Notes under the pieces: model-generated
What the model was told of the DNA's origin: nothing
What the model saw: the letters and a program-made list of their open reading frames with translations, nothing else
Database searches by the model: none
Source of the DNA: Parcubacteria group bacterium GW2011_GWC1_41_7
GTDB taxonomy: Bacteria; Patescibacteriota; Minisyncoccia; UBA6257; HR35
Assembly (NCBI GenBank): GCA_000997465.1
Contig: LCBW01000017.1
Coordinates: 1 to 9,601 of the forward strand
Reading direction: 5' to 3'
Length of the DNA: 9,601 nt
Shown here: piece after piece, positions 1 through 5,406 of the stretch
Layout of the letters: each line of letters opens with the position of its first letter
Numbering within the stretch: position 1 is the stretch's first letter
Made by a program: the position numbers and the translations under genes

Positions 1-774
1 GTATCGGATGCTGAGCTTATTGATTTGGTTGAAGAGGATGTTCGCAATGAACTCAAAAAACAAGGATATCCGGGAGATGAAATCCCAGTTATTCGTGGAT
101 CAGGATTGAAGGCGTTGGATGCAACATCAGCTGATGATGAATGGGCAAAACCAATTGTTGATTTAGTTCAAGCATTAGACGACTATATTCCAGAGCCAGT
201 TCGTGAAAACGATAAGTCGTTTTTGATGCCGGTTGAGGACGTGTTCTCAATTGAAGGACGCGGAACCGTTGTAACCGGACGCATCGCACGCGGAATGGTA
301 AAGGTAGGCGAAGAAATTGAAATTGTTGGATTAAAGGCCTCTATGAAAACAACAGTCACTGGAGTAGAAATGTTTCGCAAGCAGCTTGACGAAGGTCACT
401 CAGGTGACAACGTCGGATTGCTTTTGCGCGGTATTAAAAAGGAAGATGTTGAGCGCGGACAGGTTATTGCAAAACCGGGATCTATCACTCCGCATACCGA
501 ATTTGATGCAGAGGTATATGTCTTGGCTCCAGAGGAAGGTGGACGACACACTCCGTTCCATACCGGATACAAGCCGCAGTTTTATCTTCGCACCACTGAT
601 GTGACCGGAGATGTCACCTTGCCAGCAGGCATTGAGGCAGTTATGCCGGGAGATAATGCAACCTTCAATGTAAAATTGATTGCACCTATTGCCATGGAAG
701 AGGGATTGCGATTTGCAATCCGCGAAGGTGGACGAACAGTGGGGGCAGGAGTAGTAACAAAGATTATTAAATAG
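1..774 (+). CDS. tuf: Elongation factor Tu, 3' part (5' end outside window)
   Basis: EF-Tu is the GTPase that carries aminoacyl-tRNA to the ribosomal A site. The reading frame is open from base 1, so the true start lies upstream; 257 residues are visible, from about residue 140 of a normal 395-residue EF-Tu. They cover the end of the G domain ([16 protein letters not shown], where the G5 segment reads SGL instead of the common SAL), then domain 2 ([39 protein letters not shown]) and domain 3 ([20 protein letters not shown], and the C-terminal [17 protein letters not shown]). The gene ends with TAG, 22 nt before rpsJ, and probably shares its transcript. The G-domain P-loop and switch regions cannot be judged because they lie outside the window. 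Confidence 0.98.
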   Translation, partial: VSDAELIDLVEEDVRNELKKQGYPGDEIPVIRGSGLKALDATSADDEWAKPIVDLVQALDDYIPEPVRENDKSFLMPVEDVFSIEGRGTVVTGRIARGMVKVGEEIEIVGLKASMKTTVTGVEMFRKQLDEGHSGDNVGLLLRGIKKEDVERGQVIAKPGSITPHTEFDAEVYVLAPEEGGRHTPFHTGYKPQFYLRTTDVTGDVTLPAGIEAVMPGDNATFNVKLIAPIAMEEGLRFAIREGGRTVGAGVVTKIIK

Positions 775-796
775 TGATTGCATATAGTCCCGGTTT

Positions 797-1120
797 ATGG
801 CACAAACAAAAACACAAAGCAAGCTTAGGATCAGGTTAAAGTCATATGATCATCGGTTGGTCGATAAATACGCCAAGCAGTTAATTGACCTATTGGCAAA
901 AGAAGAGGTTCAGATAAAAGGACCGATTCCGTTGCCAACTGAGATTAAGCGTTATACCGTCAACCGTGCAACGCATGTGTACAATGATAGCCGGGAACAG
1001 TTTGAAATCCGGATGCATAAGCGTTTGATTGATGTGGTAAATCCCACTCAACGAGTTCTTGAAATTTTTTCATCACTCGATCTGCCATCCGGTATCGAAA
1101 TAGAGATTAAAACATTCTAG
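797..1120 (+). CDS. rpsJ: Small subunit ribosomal protein S10
   Basis: S10 is a 30S head protein; in other bacteria it also pairs with NusB in antitermination. The 107-residue product is close to the usual 100–105. It shows the family core LRIRLKSYDHRLVD near the N-terminus, GPIPLPTEIKRYTVNRA in the middle, EQFEIRMHKRLIDVVNPT, and the end SGIEIEIKTF. No Shine-Dalgarno sequence is visible in the 22 nt after tuf, so translation may be coupled to tuf or depend on another signal. The gene ends with tandem TAG TAG stops, followed at once by the hairpin at 1132–1175. S10 is therefore the last gene before a possible transcription boundary. Confidence 0.98.
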   Translation: MAQTKTQSKLRIRLKSYDHRLVDKYAKQLIDLLAKEEVQIKGPIPLPTEIKRYTVNRATHVYNDSREQFEIRMHKRLIDVVNPTQRVLEIFSSLDLPSGIEIEIKTF

Positions 1121-1131
1121 TAGCCGTATCT

Positions 1132-1175
1132 CGGGCGCGATAATAAGCACCATTTCGTGCTCATTGTCGCGCCCG
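1132..1175 (+). other. Long near-perfect hairpin after rpsJ
   Basis: Two 19-nt arms (1132–1150 and 1157–1175) enclose a 6-nt loop. Pairing is complete except for one A·C mismatch and one T·G wobble, with a G+C-rich base (CGGGCGCGA). No T run follows on either strand, so it is not a textbook intrinsic terminator. It begins 11 nt after the rpsJ stop, in the rpsJ–rplC gap. Possible roles are partial termination or attenuation, an RNase processing site that separates tuf-rpsJ mRNA from rplC mRNA, or a protein-binding leader structure. Confidence 0.8.
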
Positions 1176-1265
1176 GATTCAGCGCACATATCGCAAGGGT
1201 ATATAAAAGAGAATTAAAAAAGTAATAAAAAATAAACAAAATTTTAGTGACAGAATTCGCTACAG
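1176..1265 (+). promoter_or_regulatory. rplC leader with A-rich element
   Basis: This 90-nt stretch separates the hairpin from rplC. It holds a TATATAAAA at 1200–1208 that could be a -10 region, but no good -35 lies at the right distance, so a promoter here is only possible. From 1214 to about 1246 runs TTAAAAAAG followed by A-rich sequence with ATAAAC and AAAATT. This resembles elements before rpsS, rplP and rplF. No Shine-Dalgarno sequence precedes the rplC ATG. Confidence 0.4.
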
Positions 1266-1940
1266 ATGAAAAAAGTGTTGCTTGCAAAAAAAATTGGCAT
1301 GACGCAAATTTTTGGAAATCTTTCGGGAGATCAAAAAAATGCGCGCGTCTATTCAGTAACCGTCTTGGAGGCGGGTCCCTGCGTTGTTACTAATATAAAA
1401 ACAAAAGAAAAGGACGGGTATACTGCGGTGCAGCTCGGATTTGGTAAAAAAACCAGAGTTTCCAAGCCAGTTTTTGGTCAAGTAAAACGGCTTGGAAACT
1501 TTGCGCTTATTAAGGAATTTCGACTTGACAATGAAGCTGATGTGAAGGTAGGAGATAAAATATCTGCTGACTCATTTGAGGTAGGAGAAAAAGTGAATGC
1601 AACCGCATTAAATAAAGGACGTGGGTTTCAGGGGGTAGTGAAGCGCCATGGATTTAAAACCGCGCACACCACTCATGGACAAAAAGATCGCGTTCGTGCA
1701 CCTGGATCAATTGGCGCCATGTCGCCGCCGCGTGTGTTGAAAGGAACAAAGCTTCCCGGACATATGGGTCAGGAGCGAACAACCATTCGAAATATGCGCG
1801 TTGTGCAAGTTGATGCGGTAAAGAATTTGCTATATGTATGGGGTGCAATTCCAGGAAACAAAGGAACAGTGGTTGAAATTCGAGAAGCGGCACTTACCAA
1901 TAGTGGGCGAGTGAGACGAGCGCAAAAAATTCATGCGTAA
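1266..1940 (+). CDS. rplC: Large subunit ribosomal protein L3
   Basis: L3 is an early-assembling 50S protein whose central extension reaches towards the peptidyl transferase centre. The 224-residue product matches the family length. It starts with the typical MKKVLLAKKIGMTQIF and shows VTVLEAGPCVVTNIKT (about 31–46), LNKGRGFQGVVKRHGF (115–130), a histidine-rich stretch, then APGSIG…PPRVLKGTKLPGHMG (146–168) and the C-terminal VDAVKNLLYVWGAIPG. In E. coli the residues after GSIG include the glutamine methylated by PrmB (GQNQTPG); here the run is GAMSPP with no Gln. The ATG at 1266 has no Shine-Dalgarno sequence but follows the A-rich leader. rplD starts 18 nt after the stop. Confidence 0.98.
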   Translation: MKKVLLAKKIGMTQIFGNLSGDQKNARVYSVTVLEAGPCVVTNIKTKEKDGYTAVQLGFGKKTRVSKPVFGQVKRLGNFALIKEFRLDNEADVKVGDKISADSFEVGEKVNATALNKGRGFQGVVKRHGFKTAHTTHGQKDRVRAPGSIGAMSPPRVLKGTKLPGHMGQERTTIRNMRVVQVDAVKNLLYVWGAIPGNKGTVVEIREAALTNSGRVRRAQKIHA

Positions 1941-1958
1941 TCAGTATTTATATACCTA

Positions 1959-2747
1959 ATGAAACTGCCAGTATTTAACAAAGAAGGAAAGAAGGTTCAG
2001 GAAATTGATGTTCCTGAAGTGTTTTCTGAGTTGAAAAAAAATGATGCATTAGTGCACCAGGCAGTGCGTGCTCAGCAACTGAACAATTATTTTCCCTGGG
2101 CGCATACAAAAGATCGCGGTGATGTATCGGGTGGTGGTAAAAAGCCGTGGAGACAGAAGGGAACAGGACGTGCGCGCCACGGATCAATTCGGTCCCCTAT
2201 TTGGAAGGGAGGAGGTGTCACCTTTGGACCCACTAATGAAAAAATTCGTAAAGTTGATCTCAATAAAAATATGCGCCGAAAGGCAATTTTGACTGTTATT
2301 GCAGGAAAAATTAAGGATGATCAAATCCGAGTTATCGATGCGTTGCAGTTCACCAATCCAAAAACAAAAGACATCGATGCATTTTTGAAATATTTTGTAA
2401 AACCGACCAAAACAACAAAATTTGAAACAGTACTTTTGGCATTACCCGAAAACGATACCGCAATCATCCGCGCAACACGAAATTTAAAATATGCAGACGC
2501 GATGGAAGCGCGAAATTTGAATATTTTAGAACTTCTTAATCATGCATTTCTTTTTGTTGATACAAAATCATTGCAAGCAATTGCAGAAATTATGGGGAAG
2601 CGCAGGACTAATAAGGTGTCGCAAGATGCAATAGTGAAAGAAAAAGTAGCTACAAAAAAAGCAAAAAAAATTGTAGTTAAACGTGTTACTTCTAAAACTG
2701 CAAGTAAAAAATCACCAGCAAAAAAAGTTACAGGAACAAAAAAATAA
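1959..2747 (+). CDS. rplD: Large subunit ribosomal protein L4 with Lys-rich C-terminal tail
   Basis: L4 helps start 50S assembly, and its loop lines the nascent-chain tunnel. Residues 1–212 carry the family core: the conserved loop GGGKKPWRQKGTGRARHGSIRSP (58–80), GGGVTFGP (84–91), MRRKAI (105–110) and the C-terminal Rossmann-like part with ARNLNILELLNHAFLFV (184–200). At 262 residues it is about 50–60 longer than E. coli L4. The extra part (213–262) is a low-complexity tail rich in Lys, Ala, Thr and Ser, like those of histone H1, and is probably disordered and RNA-binding. In E. coli L4 also represses its own operon; nothing here shows whether that holds. rplW begins 9 nt after the stop. Confidence 0.97.
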   Translation: MKLPVFNKEGKKVQEIDVPEVFSELKKNDALVHQAVRAQQLNNYFPWAHTKDRGDVSGGGKKPWRQKGTGRARHGSIRSPIWKGGGVTFGPTNEKIRKVDLNKNMRRKAILTVIAGKIKDDQIRVIDALQFTNPKTKDIDAFLKYFVKPTKTTKFETVLLALPENDTAIIRATRNLKYADAMEARNLNILELLNHAFLFVDTKSLQAIAEIMGKRRTNKVSQDAIVKEKVATKKAKKIVVKRVTSKTASKKSPAKKVTGTKK

Positions 2748-2756
2748 ACAAAAACA

Positions 2757-3179
2757 ATGGGAATACTTGATTTTTTAAAGAAAAAAGAAAAAGCAGAAAA
2801 AAAACAAAGTAAGAAGGTTGCTCCTGTTGAAAAGAAAAAAGAAGCAAGTGAAACAAAAGATCCCAAACCATCTGTAAAGATTGTGGGAAAAACAAACTAT
2901 AACTGGACAAAAGATGTCATCAAAGAACCGGTATTGACTGAAAAAACCCATGCTTTGGTTGCACAAAATATCGTGGTGTTTACCGTGGATCCACGGGCAA
3001 ACAGAACAGAAGTTCGCCAAGCGGTTGAGCGGATTTTTAACGTTATTGTTGAGGATGTGCGTATCTCCCGCGCAAAATCACGTCGTCGCGGCCGCACGCG
3101 CATGCCAAACTTTAAACCACTTCGCAAAAAAGCATTTGTCAAACTCGCTCCCGGATCAAAGATTTCACTCTTTGAATAA
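2757..3179 (+). CDS. rplW: Large subunit ribosomal protein L23 with Lys-rich N-terminal extension
   Basis: L23 sits at the tunnel exit, where trigger factor and SRP dock. The core begins near residue 53 (DVIKEPVLTEKTHAL) and runs through VVFTVDPRANRTEVRQAVERIFNV, the basic loop SRRRGRTRMPNFKPLRKKAFVKL and the end GSKISLFE. Before it lie about 50 extra residues: MGILDFLKKKEK, a short amphipathic start that resembles membrane-targeting N-termini such as that of FtsY, then a run of Lys, Glu and Ala. E. coli L23 has 100 residues against 140 here. ATG 2757 is the only start that keeps this extension. The segment before the core has normal codon use, so it is probably real. The gene is the last one before the interruption of the cluster. 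Confidence 0.96.
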   Translation: MGILDFLKKKEKAEKKQSKKVAPVEKKKEASETKDPKPSVKIVGKTNYNWTKDVIKEPVLTEKTHALVAQNIVVFTVDPRANRTEVRQAVERIFNVIVEDVRISRAKSRRRGRTRMPNFKPLRKKAFVKLAPGSKISLFE

Positions 3180-3209
3180 TTCGAAATACGAACTACAAAA
3201 TTTGGATTT

Positions 3210-3237
3210 AAAAACGCGACATCCCGAAGGGTGTCGC
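3210..3237 (-). terminator. Intrinsic terminator of the minus-strand gene pair
   Basis: Read on the minus strand, a 9-bp stem (GCGACACCC with GGG-T-TGTCGC, one bulged base) closes a TTC loop and is followed by GTTTTT (3215–3210). This is the form of a rho-independent terminator for transcription leftwards from the two minus-strand genes. It ends 54 nt beyond the stop of the nearer gene. On the + strand no T run follows, so it should not stop rplW transcripts as efficiently. Confidence 0.65.
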
Positions 3238-3288
3238 TAGTCGCAGCTAAAGGCTGCAGCGTCTCGCGACATCCCAAGGGGAAGTCGC
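3216..3288. repeat. Array of three hairpins with repeated GCGACATCCC
   Basis: Three stem-loops lie in a row: 3216–3237, 3243–3257 (GCAGC / GCTGC with a 5-nt loop) and 3266–3288 (GCGAC-A-TCCC / GGGA-A-GTCGC). The first and third share the left arm GCGACATCCC (3216–3225 and 3266–3275). The array fills the space between the converging rplW and minus-strand genes. It may be a duplicated terminator or transcript-end structure. Confidence 0.7.
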
Positions 3289-3290
3289 AA

Positions 3291-3503
3291 TCAAGTCACA
3301 GAGGCAGGGGCAGGTCGCAGGAAGGAACGTCCGACGATGTCGTGAGTACCGTCGTCAAGACGAACATGGTACATTGAGGCATTTGTTCCGGGCTCGTGAG
3401 TGATGCGCTCAATGATACCAGTCATTCCCGGCTTCTTCTCGGTCATCTCGATTCGGTCAGTGACCTTGAGAAGACCGCTTGTGCACACAGGGGGCTCGTT
3501 CAT
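3291..3503 (-). CDS. Small SH3/Tudor-like protein, second gene of inserted minus-strand pair
   Basis: I do not recognise the family of this 70-residue protein. It has no signal peptide or membrane segment. The pattern is that of a small beta-barrel: a turn with GMTGIIERI (26–34), then EPGTNASMYHVRLDDG (37–52) and IVGRSFLRPAP (56–66). The central part aligns with its neighbour at 3581–3802: P, T, N, Y, L and G recur at the same spacing. The start is well supported: AAGGAGGA (3509–3516) ends 5–6 nt before the ATG, a strong Shine-Dalgarno sequence of a kind the ribosomal genes here lack. G+C is 55 % by count, and codons favour C- or G-ending forms (AAG, GAG, ATC), unlike the flanking genes. An intrinsic terminator lies just beyond the stop. 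Function is unknown; SH3-like barrels commonly bind nucleic acid or proteins. Confidence 0.75.
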   Translation of the reverse strand: MNEPPVCTSGLLKVTDRIEMTEKKPGMTGIIERITHEPGTNASMYHVRLDDGTHDIVGRSFLRPAPASVT

Positions 3504-3580
3504 GGGGTTCCTCCTTATTTACGGCCACAAGAGTAGTGTGCGTTGCTTATAGTATAAGATAAAATACCCCTTGCGTGCCC
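3504..3580 (-). promoter_or_regulatory. Gap between the two minus-strand genes
   Basis: This 77-nt gap is more A+T-rich than the genes on either side. On the minus strand it holds a TATACT (3556–3551) that could serve as a -10, without a convincing -35, and the strong AAGGAGGA ribosome binding site next to the downstream ATG. The two genes could share one transcript from the promoter near 3830 or the second could have its own weak promoter. Confidence 0.3.
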
Positions 3581-3802
3581 TTAGGCATCTGGGGGGTGTG
3601 GGGACAGGGGCGTGAGCTCTGCGCAGATACAAAGCTCTATTTCAAGAGGGAGGTTGCCGTTTGAGAGCACGATGCGATAGATATCGCAGTTTGTTTCGGG
3701 ATCGGTTCTGGTGCTAAGGACAGTGGCCTCGTATGAGCGCAACCAGCTCCCGAACGTGCCCTTATCCCGAACAGCCACGCGAGCTCCGATCTCCAGCGGC
3801 AT
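3581..3802 (-). CDS. Small SH3/Tudor-like protein, first gene of inserted minus-strand pair
   Basis: This is a 73-residue protein of unrecognised family with a beta-barrel-like layout: IGARVAVRDKG (5–15), YEATVLSTRT (24–33), DPETNCDIYRIVLSNG (34–49), then a strand with ELCICAELTPL (56–66) and a proline-rich end. The DPxTN…YxIxLxxG core matches EPGTN…YHVRLDDG in the neighbouring gene, so the two are probably old tandem paralogues. GAGGTG (3812–3807) is placed as a good Shine-Dalgarno sequence for the ATG at 3802. G+C is 57 % by count, well above the flanking ribosomal genes. The gene lies antisense to the cluster, 271 nt from rplB and divergent from it. The CIC pair is too small to argue for a metal site. 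Confidence 0.72.
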   Translation of the reverse strand: MPLEIGARVAVRDKGTFGSWLRSYEATVLSTRTDPETNCDIYRIVLSNGNLPLEIELCICAELTPLSPHPPDA

Positions 3803-3828
3803 GATGCACCTCTTCCTGTTGAGCAGCG

Positions 3829-3834
3829 ATTATA
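3829..3834 (-). promoter_or_regulatory. Candidate -10 for the minus-strand pair
   Basis: On the minus strand a perfect TATAAT lies 27 nt ahead of the ATG at 3802. This leaves room for a short leader with the GAGGTG ribosome binding site. The sequence 16–18 nt farther upstream does not match a -35 consensus, so the promoter is only moderately supported. Confidence 0.4.
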
Positions 3835-3912
3835 CTGAATGTATTGTACAGCTTCTGTATAAAAAAGCTAAAAAAATGTGGAAAAGCCAATTTTTTGCTA
3901 TACACCGAAAAT
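3835..3912. other. A+T-rich spacer between divergent promoters
   Basis: This stretch separates the candidate minus-strand promoter from the rplB promoter. It contains A runs (3861–3866 and 3870–3876) and a T run (3891–3896) around a short TGG / CCA stem, which could fold into a weak bidirectional terminator for transcripts arriving from rplW. The G+C part of that stem has only three pairs, so termination is doubtful. No gene is seen. Confidence 0.35.
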
Positions 3913-3941
3913 TTGCATAAAAATAAAAGGTTTCGTATAAT
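3913..3941 (+). promoter_or_regulatory. Strong sigma-70-type promoter for rplB and downstream genes
   Basis: TTGCAT (3913–3918) and a perfect TATAAT (3936–3941) are separated by 17 nt, the optimal spacing. Expected transcription start is near 3948, which leaves a leader of about 125 nt before the rplB ATG. The promoter lies right after the opposite-strand insertion, where transcripts from rplC-rplD-rplW could be blocked, so it would restart expression of the rest of the cluster. Confidence 0.75.
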
Positions 3942-3947
3942 CATATT

Positions 3948-4073
3948 TACTCGTTTCCAAAACGAGCTACAATTTAAGGGTTCTAAAGCATAAGTGCTGA
4001 CCCCTATCTAAAAATTCGCCACCCAGGTTTTGCGTCGCAATAACCTGAAAACTTAGGCGATTATTTCATTTTC
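3948..4073 (+). promoter_or_regulatory. Structured 5' leader of rplB
   Basis: Three stem-loops can be drawn in the expected leader. The first has CTCGTTT / AAACGAG arms around a CCA loop (3950–3966), right at the expected 5' end. The second pairs GGGT with ACCC and, inside, AGCA with TGCT around a TAAG loop (3978–4003). The third is a two-part structure with CGCC / GGCG outside (4017–4020 and 4056–4059) and CAGGTT / AACCTG plus TGC / GCA inside (4024–4047). The third ends 14 nt before the ATG. No Shine-Dalgarno sequence is present. The layout would suit an autoregulatory ribosomal-protein leader, but no known family is recognised. Confidence 0.5.
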
Positions 4074-4916
4074 ATGGCAACGAAAGTAGTAAAATCAAGA
4101 GGAAAAGGAAAGAGAGTCGCAGTGCTCATCGATTACAAAAAAACACTTACTCCTGTAAGTGCACATAAACCTCTTTTAGTTTCTTTGAAAAAAAGAACTG
4201 CACGAAACAGTATGGGGCGCATTACAACCCGCTCCCGCGCAAATCCGTTTCATCGCAGAAAATATCGGTTGGTAGATTTTTCACGCAAGGATAAAATGGA
4301 TATTTCAGCGCGCATTGAAAGTGTTGAGTATGATCCAAATCGAACCGCGTTCATTATGCTTGCACTTTATAAAGACGGTGAACGCAGATATCATATTGCC
4401 CCCGACGGCATAAAGGTAGGAGATACCATTGTGTGCAGTCAGTCGGCATTGGTAAAGCCAGGAAATCGTACCTTTTTGAAAAACTTACTCCCAGGAACTG
4501 AAGTGTTTGAGGTTGAATTGACCCCAGGAAGCGGAGCAAAATTTGCGCGCTCTGCTGGATCGCGAGTGATTGTATCTGGATTTGATGAAAAATATTGCTT
4601 TTTAAAAATGCCATCCAAGGAAATGCGAAAGGTTTCAAAGGAATGCTTGGCAACTATTGGGCGGCCCTCAAACATTGATTTGAAAAATGTAAAACTTGCA
4701 AAAGCAGGACGTGCGCGGTGGAAAGGGCTTCGCCCAAAGGTGCGCGCATCAGTCATGAATCCAGTTGATCACCCGTATGGAGGAGGAGAGGGACGCACTC
4801 AAAGAGGAACCAAACGGCCAAAAACCAAATGGGGAAAGGTAACAGGTGGACGAAGAACTAGACGAACAAAGAGATCATCAAGCAAATTAATCGTAAAACG
4901 CCGAAGTAAAAAATAG
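4074..4916 (+). CDS. rplB: Large subunit ribosomal protein L2
   Basis: L2 is a core 50S protein needed for subunit joining and peptidyl transferase activity. The 280-residue product has the normal length. It shows RTARNSMGRITTRSR (41–55), the beta-barrel region IESVEYDPNRTAFIMLALYKDGERRYHIAPDGIKVGD (81–117), GTEVFEVELTPGSGAKFARSAGS, then GRARWKGLRPKVRASVMNPVDHPYGGGEGRT (212–242). The Asp-His pair (D232-H233, D228-H229 in E. coli) is kept; the second His of DHPHGGGEG is Tyr here. The C-terminus is strongly basic. The gene starts a new transcription unit behind its own promoter and leader. In most bacteria it would follow rplW directly. Confidence 0.98.
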   Translation: MATKVVKSRGKGKRVAVLIDYKKTLTPVSAHKPLLVSLKKRTARNSMGRITTRSRANPFHRRKYRLVDFSRKDKMDISARIESVEYDPNRTAFIMLALYKDGERRYHIAPDGIKVGDTIVCSQSALVKPGNRTFLKNLLPGTEVFEVELTPGSGAKFARSAGSRVIVSGFDEKYCFLKMPSKEMRKVSKECLATIGRPSNIDLKNVKLAKAGRARWKGLRPKVRASVMNPVDHPYGGGEGRTQRGTKRPKTKWGKVTGGRRTRRTKRSSSKLIVKRRSKK

Positions 4917-4941
4917 CGGAAATATTTAATATATCCACACC

Positions 4942-5004
4942 ATGGCAAGAAGTTTAAAAAAAGAAGTGTGTGTCGAAATGATGAAAATAATGGTTATAAA
5001 ATAA
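4942..5004 (+). pseudogene. Truncated copy of the rpsS start, or a 20-residue leader peptide
   Basis: This short open frame begins [12 protein letters not shown], against [12 protein letters not shown] in S19. It continues MMKIMVIK and stops at TAA (5002–5004). It has the same seven bases before its ATG as the true gene, so it should be recognised for initiation about as well. It is in a different frame from rpsS (offset 166), so no fusion is possible. It lies 25 nt after the rplB stop, where ribosomes leaving rplB would meet it first. It may be a decaying duplication or a translated upstream peptide that acts on S19 synthesis. Confidence 0.7.
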
Positions 5005-5107
5005 CAAAAATTGACATTTCTTATTTTTTATGCAAAATATAAAAACAGCGTAAAAAAGAACGGCATTAAAAAAGGACATATAATAACAAAATTATTACCA
5101 CCACACC
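5005..5107 (+). promoter_or_regulatory. rpsS leader: TTGACA, TATAAA and A-rich element
   Basis: After the truncated copy come TTGACA (5011–5016) and TATAAA (5038–5043). Their 21-nt spacing is wider than normal, so a promoter is doubtful. TTAAAAAAG follows at 5066, then a perfect TATAAT within ATATAATAAC (5079–5084), AAAATTATTACC and the ATG. The segment from 5066 to 5097 resembles the leaders of rplF, rplP and rplC. No Shine-Dalgarno sequence is present. Confidence 0.45.
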
Positions 5108-5404
5108 ATGGCAAGAAGTTTAAAAAAAGAAGTATTTGTCGAGCCAAAATTGATGAAAAAGGTGCTTGCTGCAAAAGAAGCGGGTAATGCCGCCTCTGCT
5201 GTTATCAAAACATGGTCTCGTGCATCAACCATTGTTCCTGATATGATTGGAATTACCTTTGAGGTGCACAATGGAAAAAATTTTTTGCCGGTGAAAGTTA
5301 TTGAAGATATGATTGGTCATAAATTAGGAGAATTTTCGCCAACACGCAAGTTCGTTCGGCATGGAGGTAAATTGCAGCGAGAACTTGAAACAAAAGCAAA
5401 ATAA
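5108..5404 (+). CDS. rpsS: Small subunit ribosomal protein S19
   Basis: S19 lies in the 30S head, pairs with S13 and contacts A-site tRNA. The 98-residue product is of normal length. It has the full family signature: [12 protein letters not shown] at the start, [29 protein letters not shown] (34–62) and [20 protein letters not shown] (68–87). G+C is 38 % by count. This is the complete copy; a truncated copy of its first codons lies upstream at 4942. No Shine-Dalgarno sequence is found ahead of the ATG. rplV begins 2 nt after the stop, so the two are probably coupled in translation. Confidence 0.98.
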   Translation: MARSLKKEVFVEPKLMKKVLAAKEAGNAASAVIKTWSRASTIVPDMIGITFEVHNGKNFLPVKVIEDMIGHKLGEFSPTRKFVRHGGKLQRELETKAK

Positions 5405-5406
5405 CA

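Larger units (their letters stand above)
4935..5133 (+). repeat. Direct repeat around the rpsS start (arms 4935–4967 and 5101–5133)
   Basis: Two 33-nt copies are identical and lie 166 nt apart. Each has CCACACC, an ATG and the first eight codons of rpsS. Weaker similarity continues on both sides: GTCGA and TGATGAAAA after the repeat (4979 against 5151), and CGTAAAA and TAAAAAA before it (4892 and 4907 against 5049 and 5067). The offsets rise steadily (157, 160, 166, 172), as expected of a tandem duplication that covered the end of rplB and the start of rpsS and then gained small indels. Confidence 0.85.

Noticed and set aside
400..822. Minus-strand open frame of 140 codons across the end of tuf and start of rpsJ
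   Set aside because: It mirrors the conserved EF-Tu coding frame, has a composition unlike a real protein (Cys- and Ser-rich without pattern) and no matching start signals.
1132..1175. Classical intrinsic terminator after rpsJ
   Set aside because: The stem is strong, but no T run follows on either strand, so only a hairpin is annotated.
3870..3896. Bidirectional terminator between the minus-strand pair and the rplB promoter
   Set aside because: The A run and T run are present, but the G+C stem has only three pairs; kept as a weak possibility inside the spacer entry and not called.
4935..5133. Repeat produced by a k-mer join in assembly
   Set aside because: Similarity continues beyond the identical part with substitutions and small indels, which an exact-overlap misjoin would not create; the rplF repeat cannot be tested the same way because the window ends.
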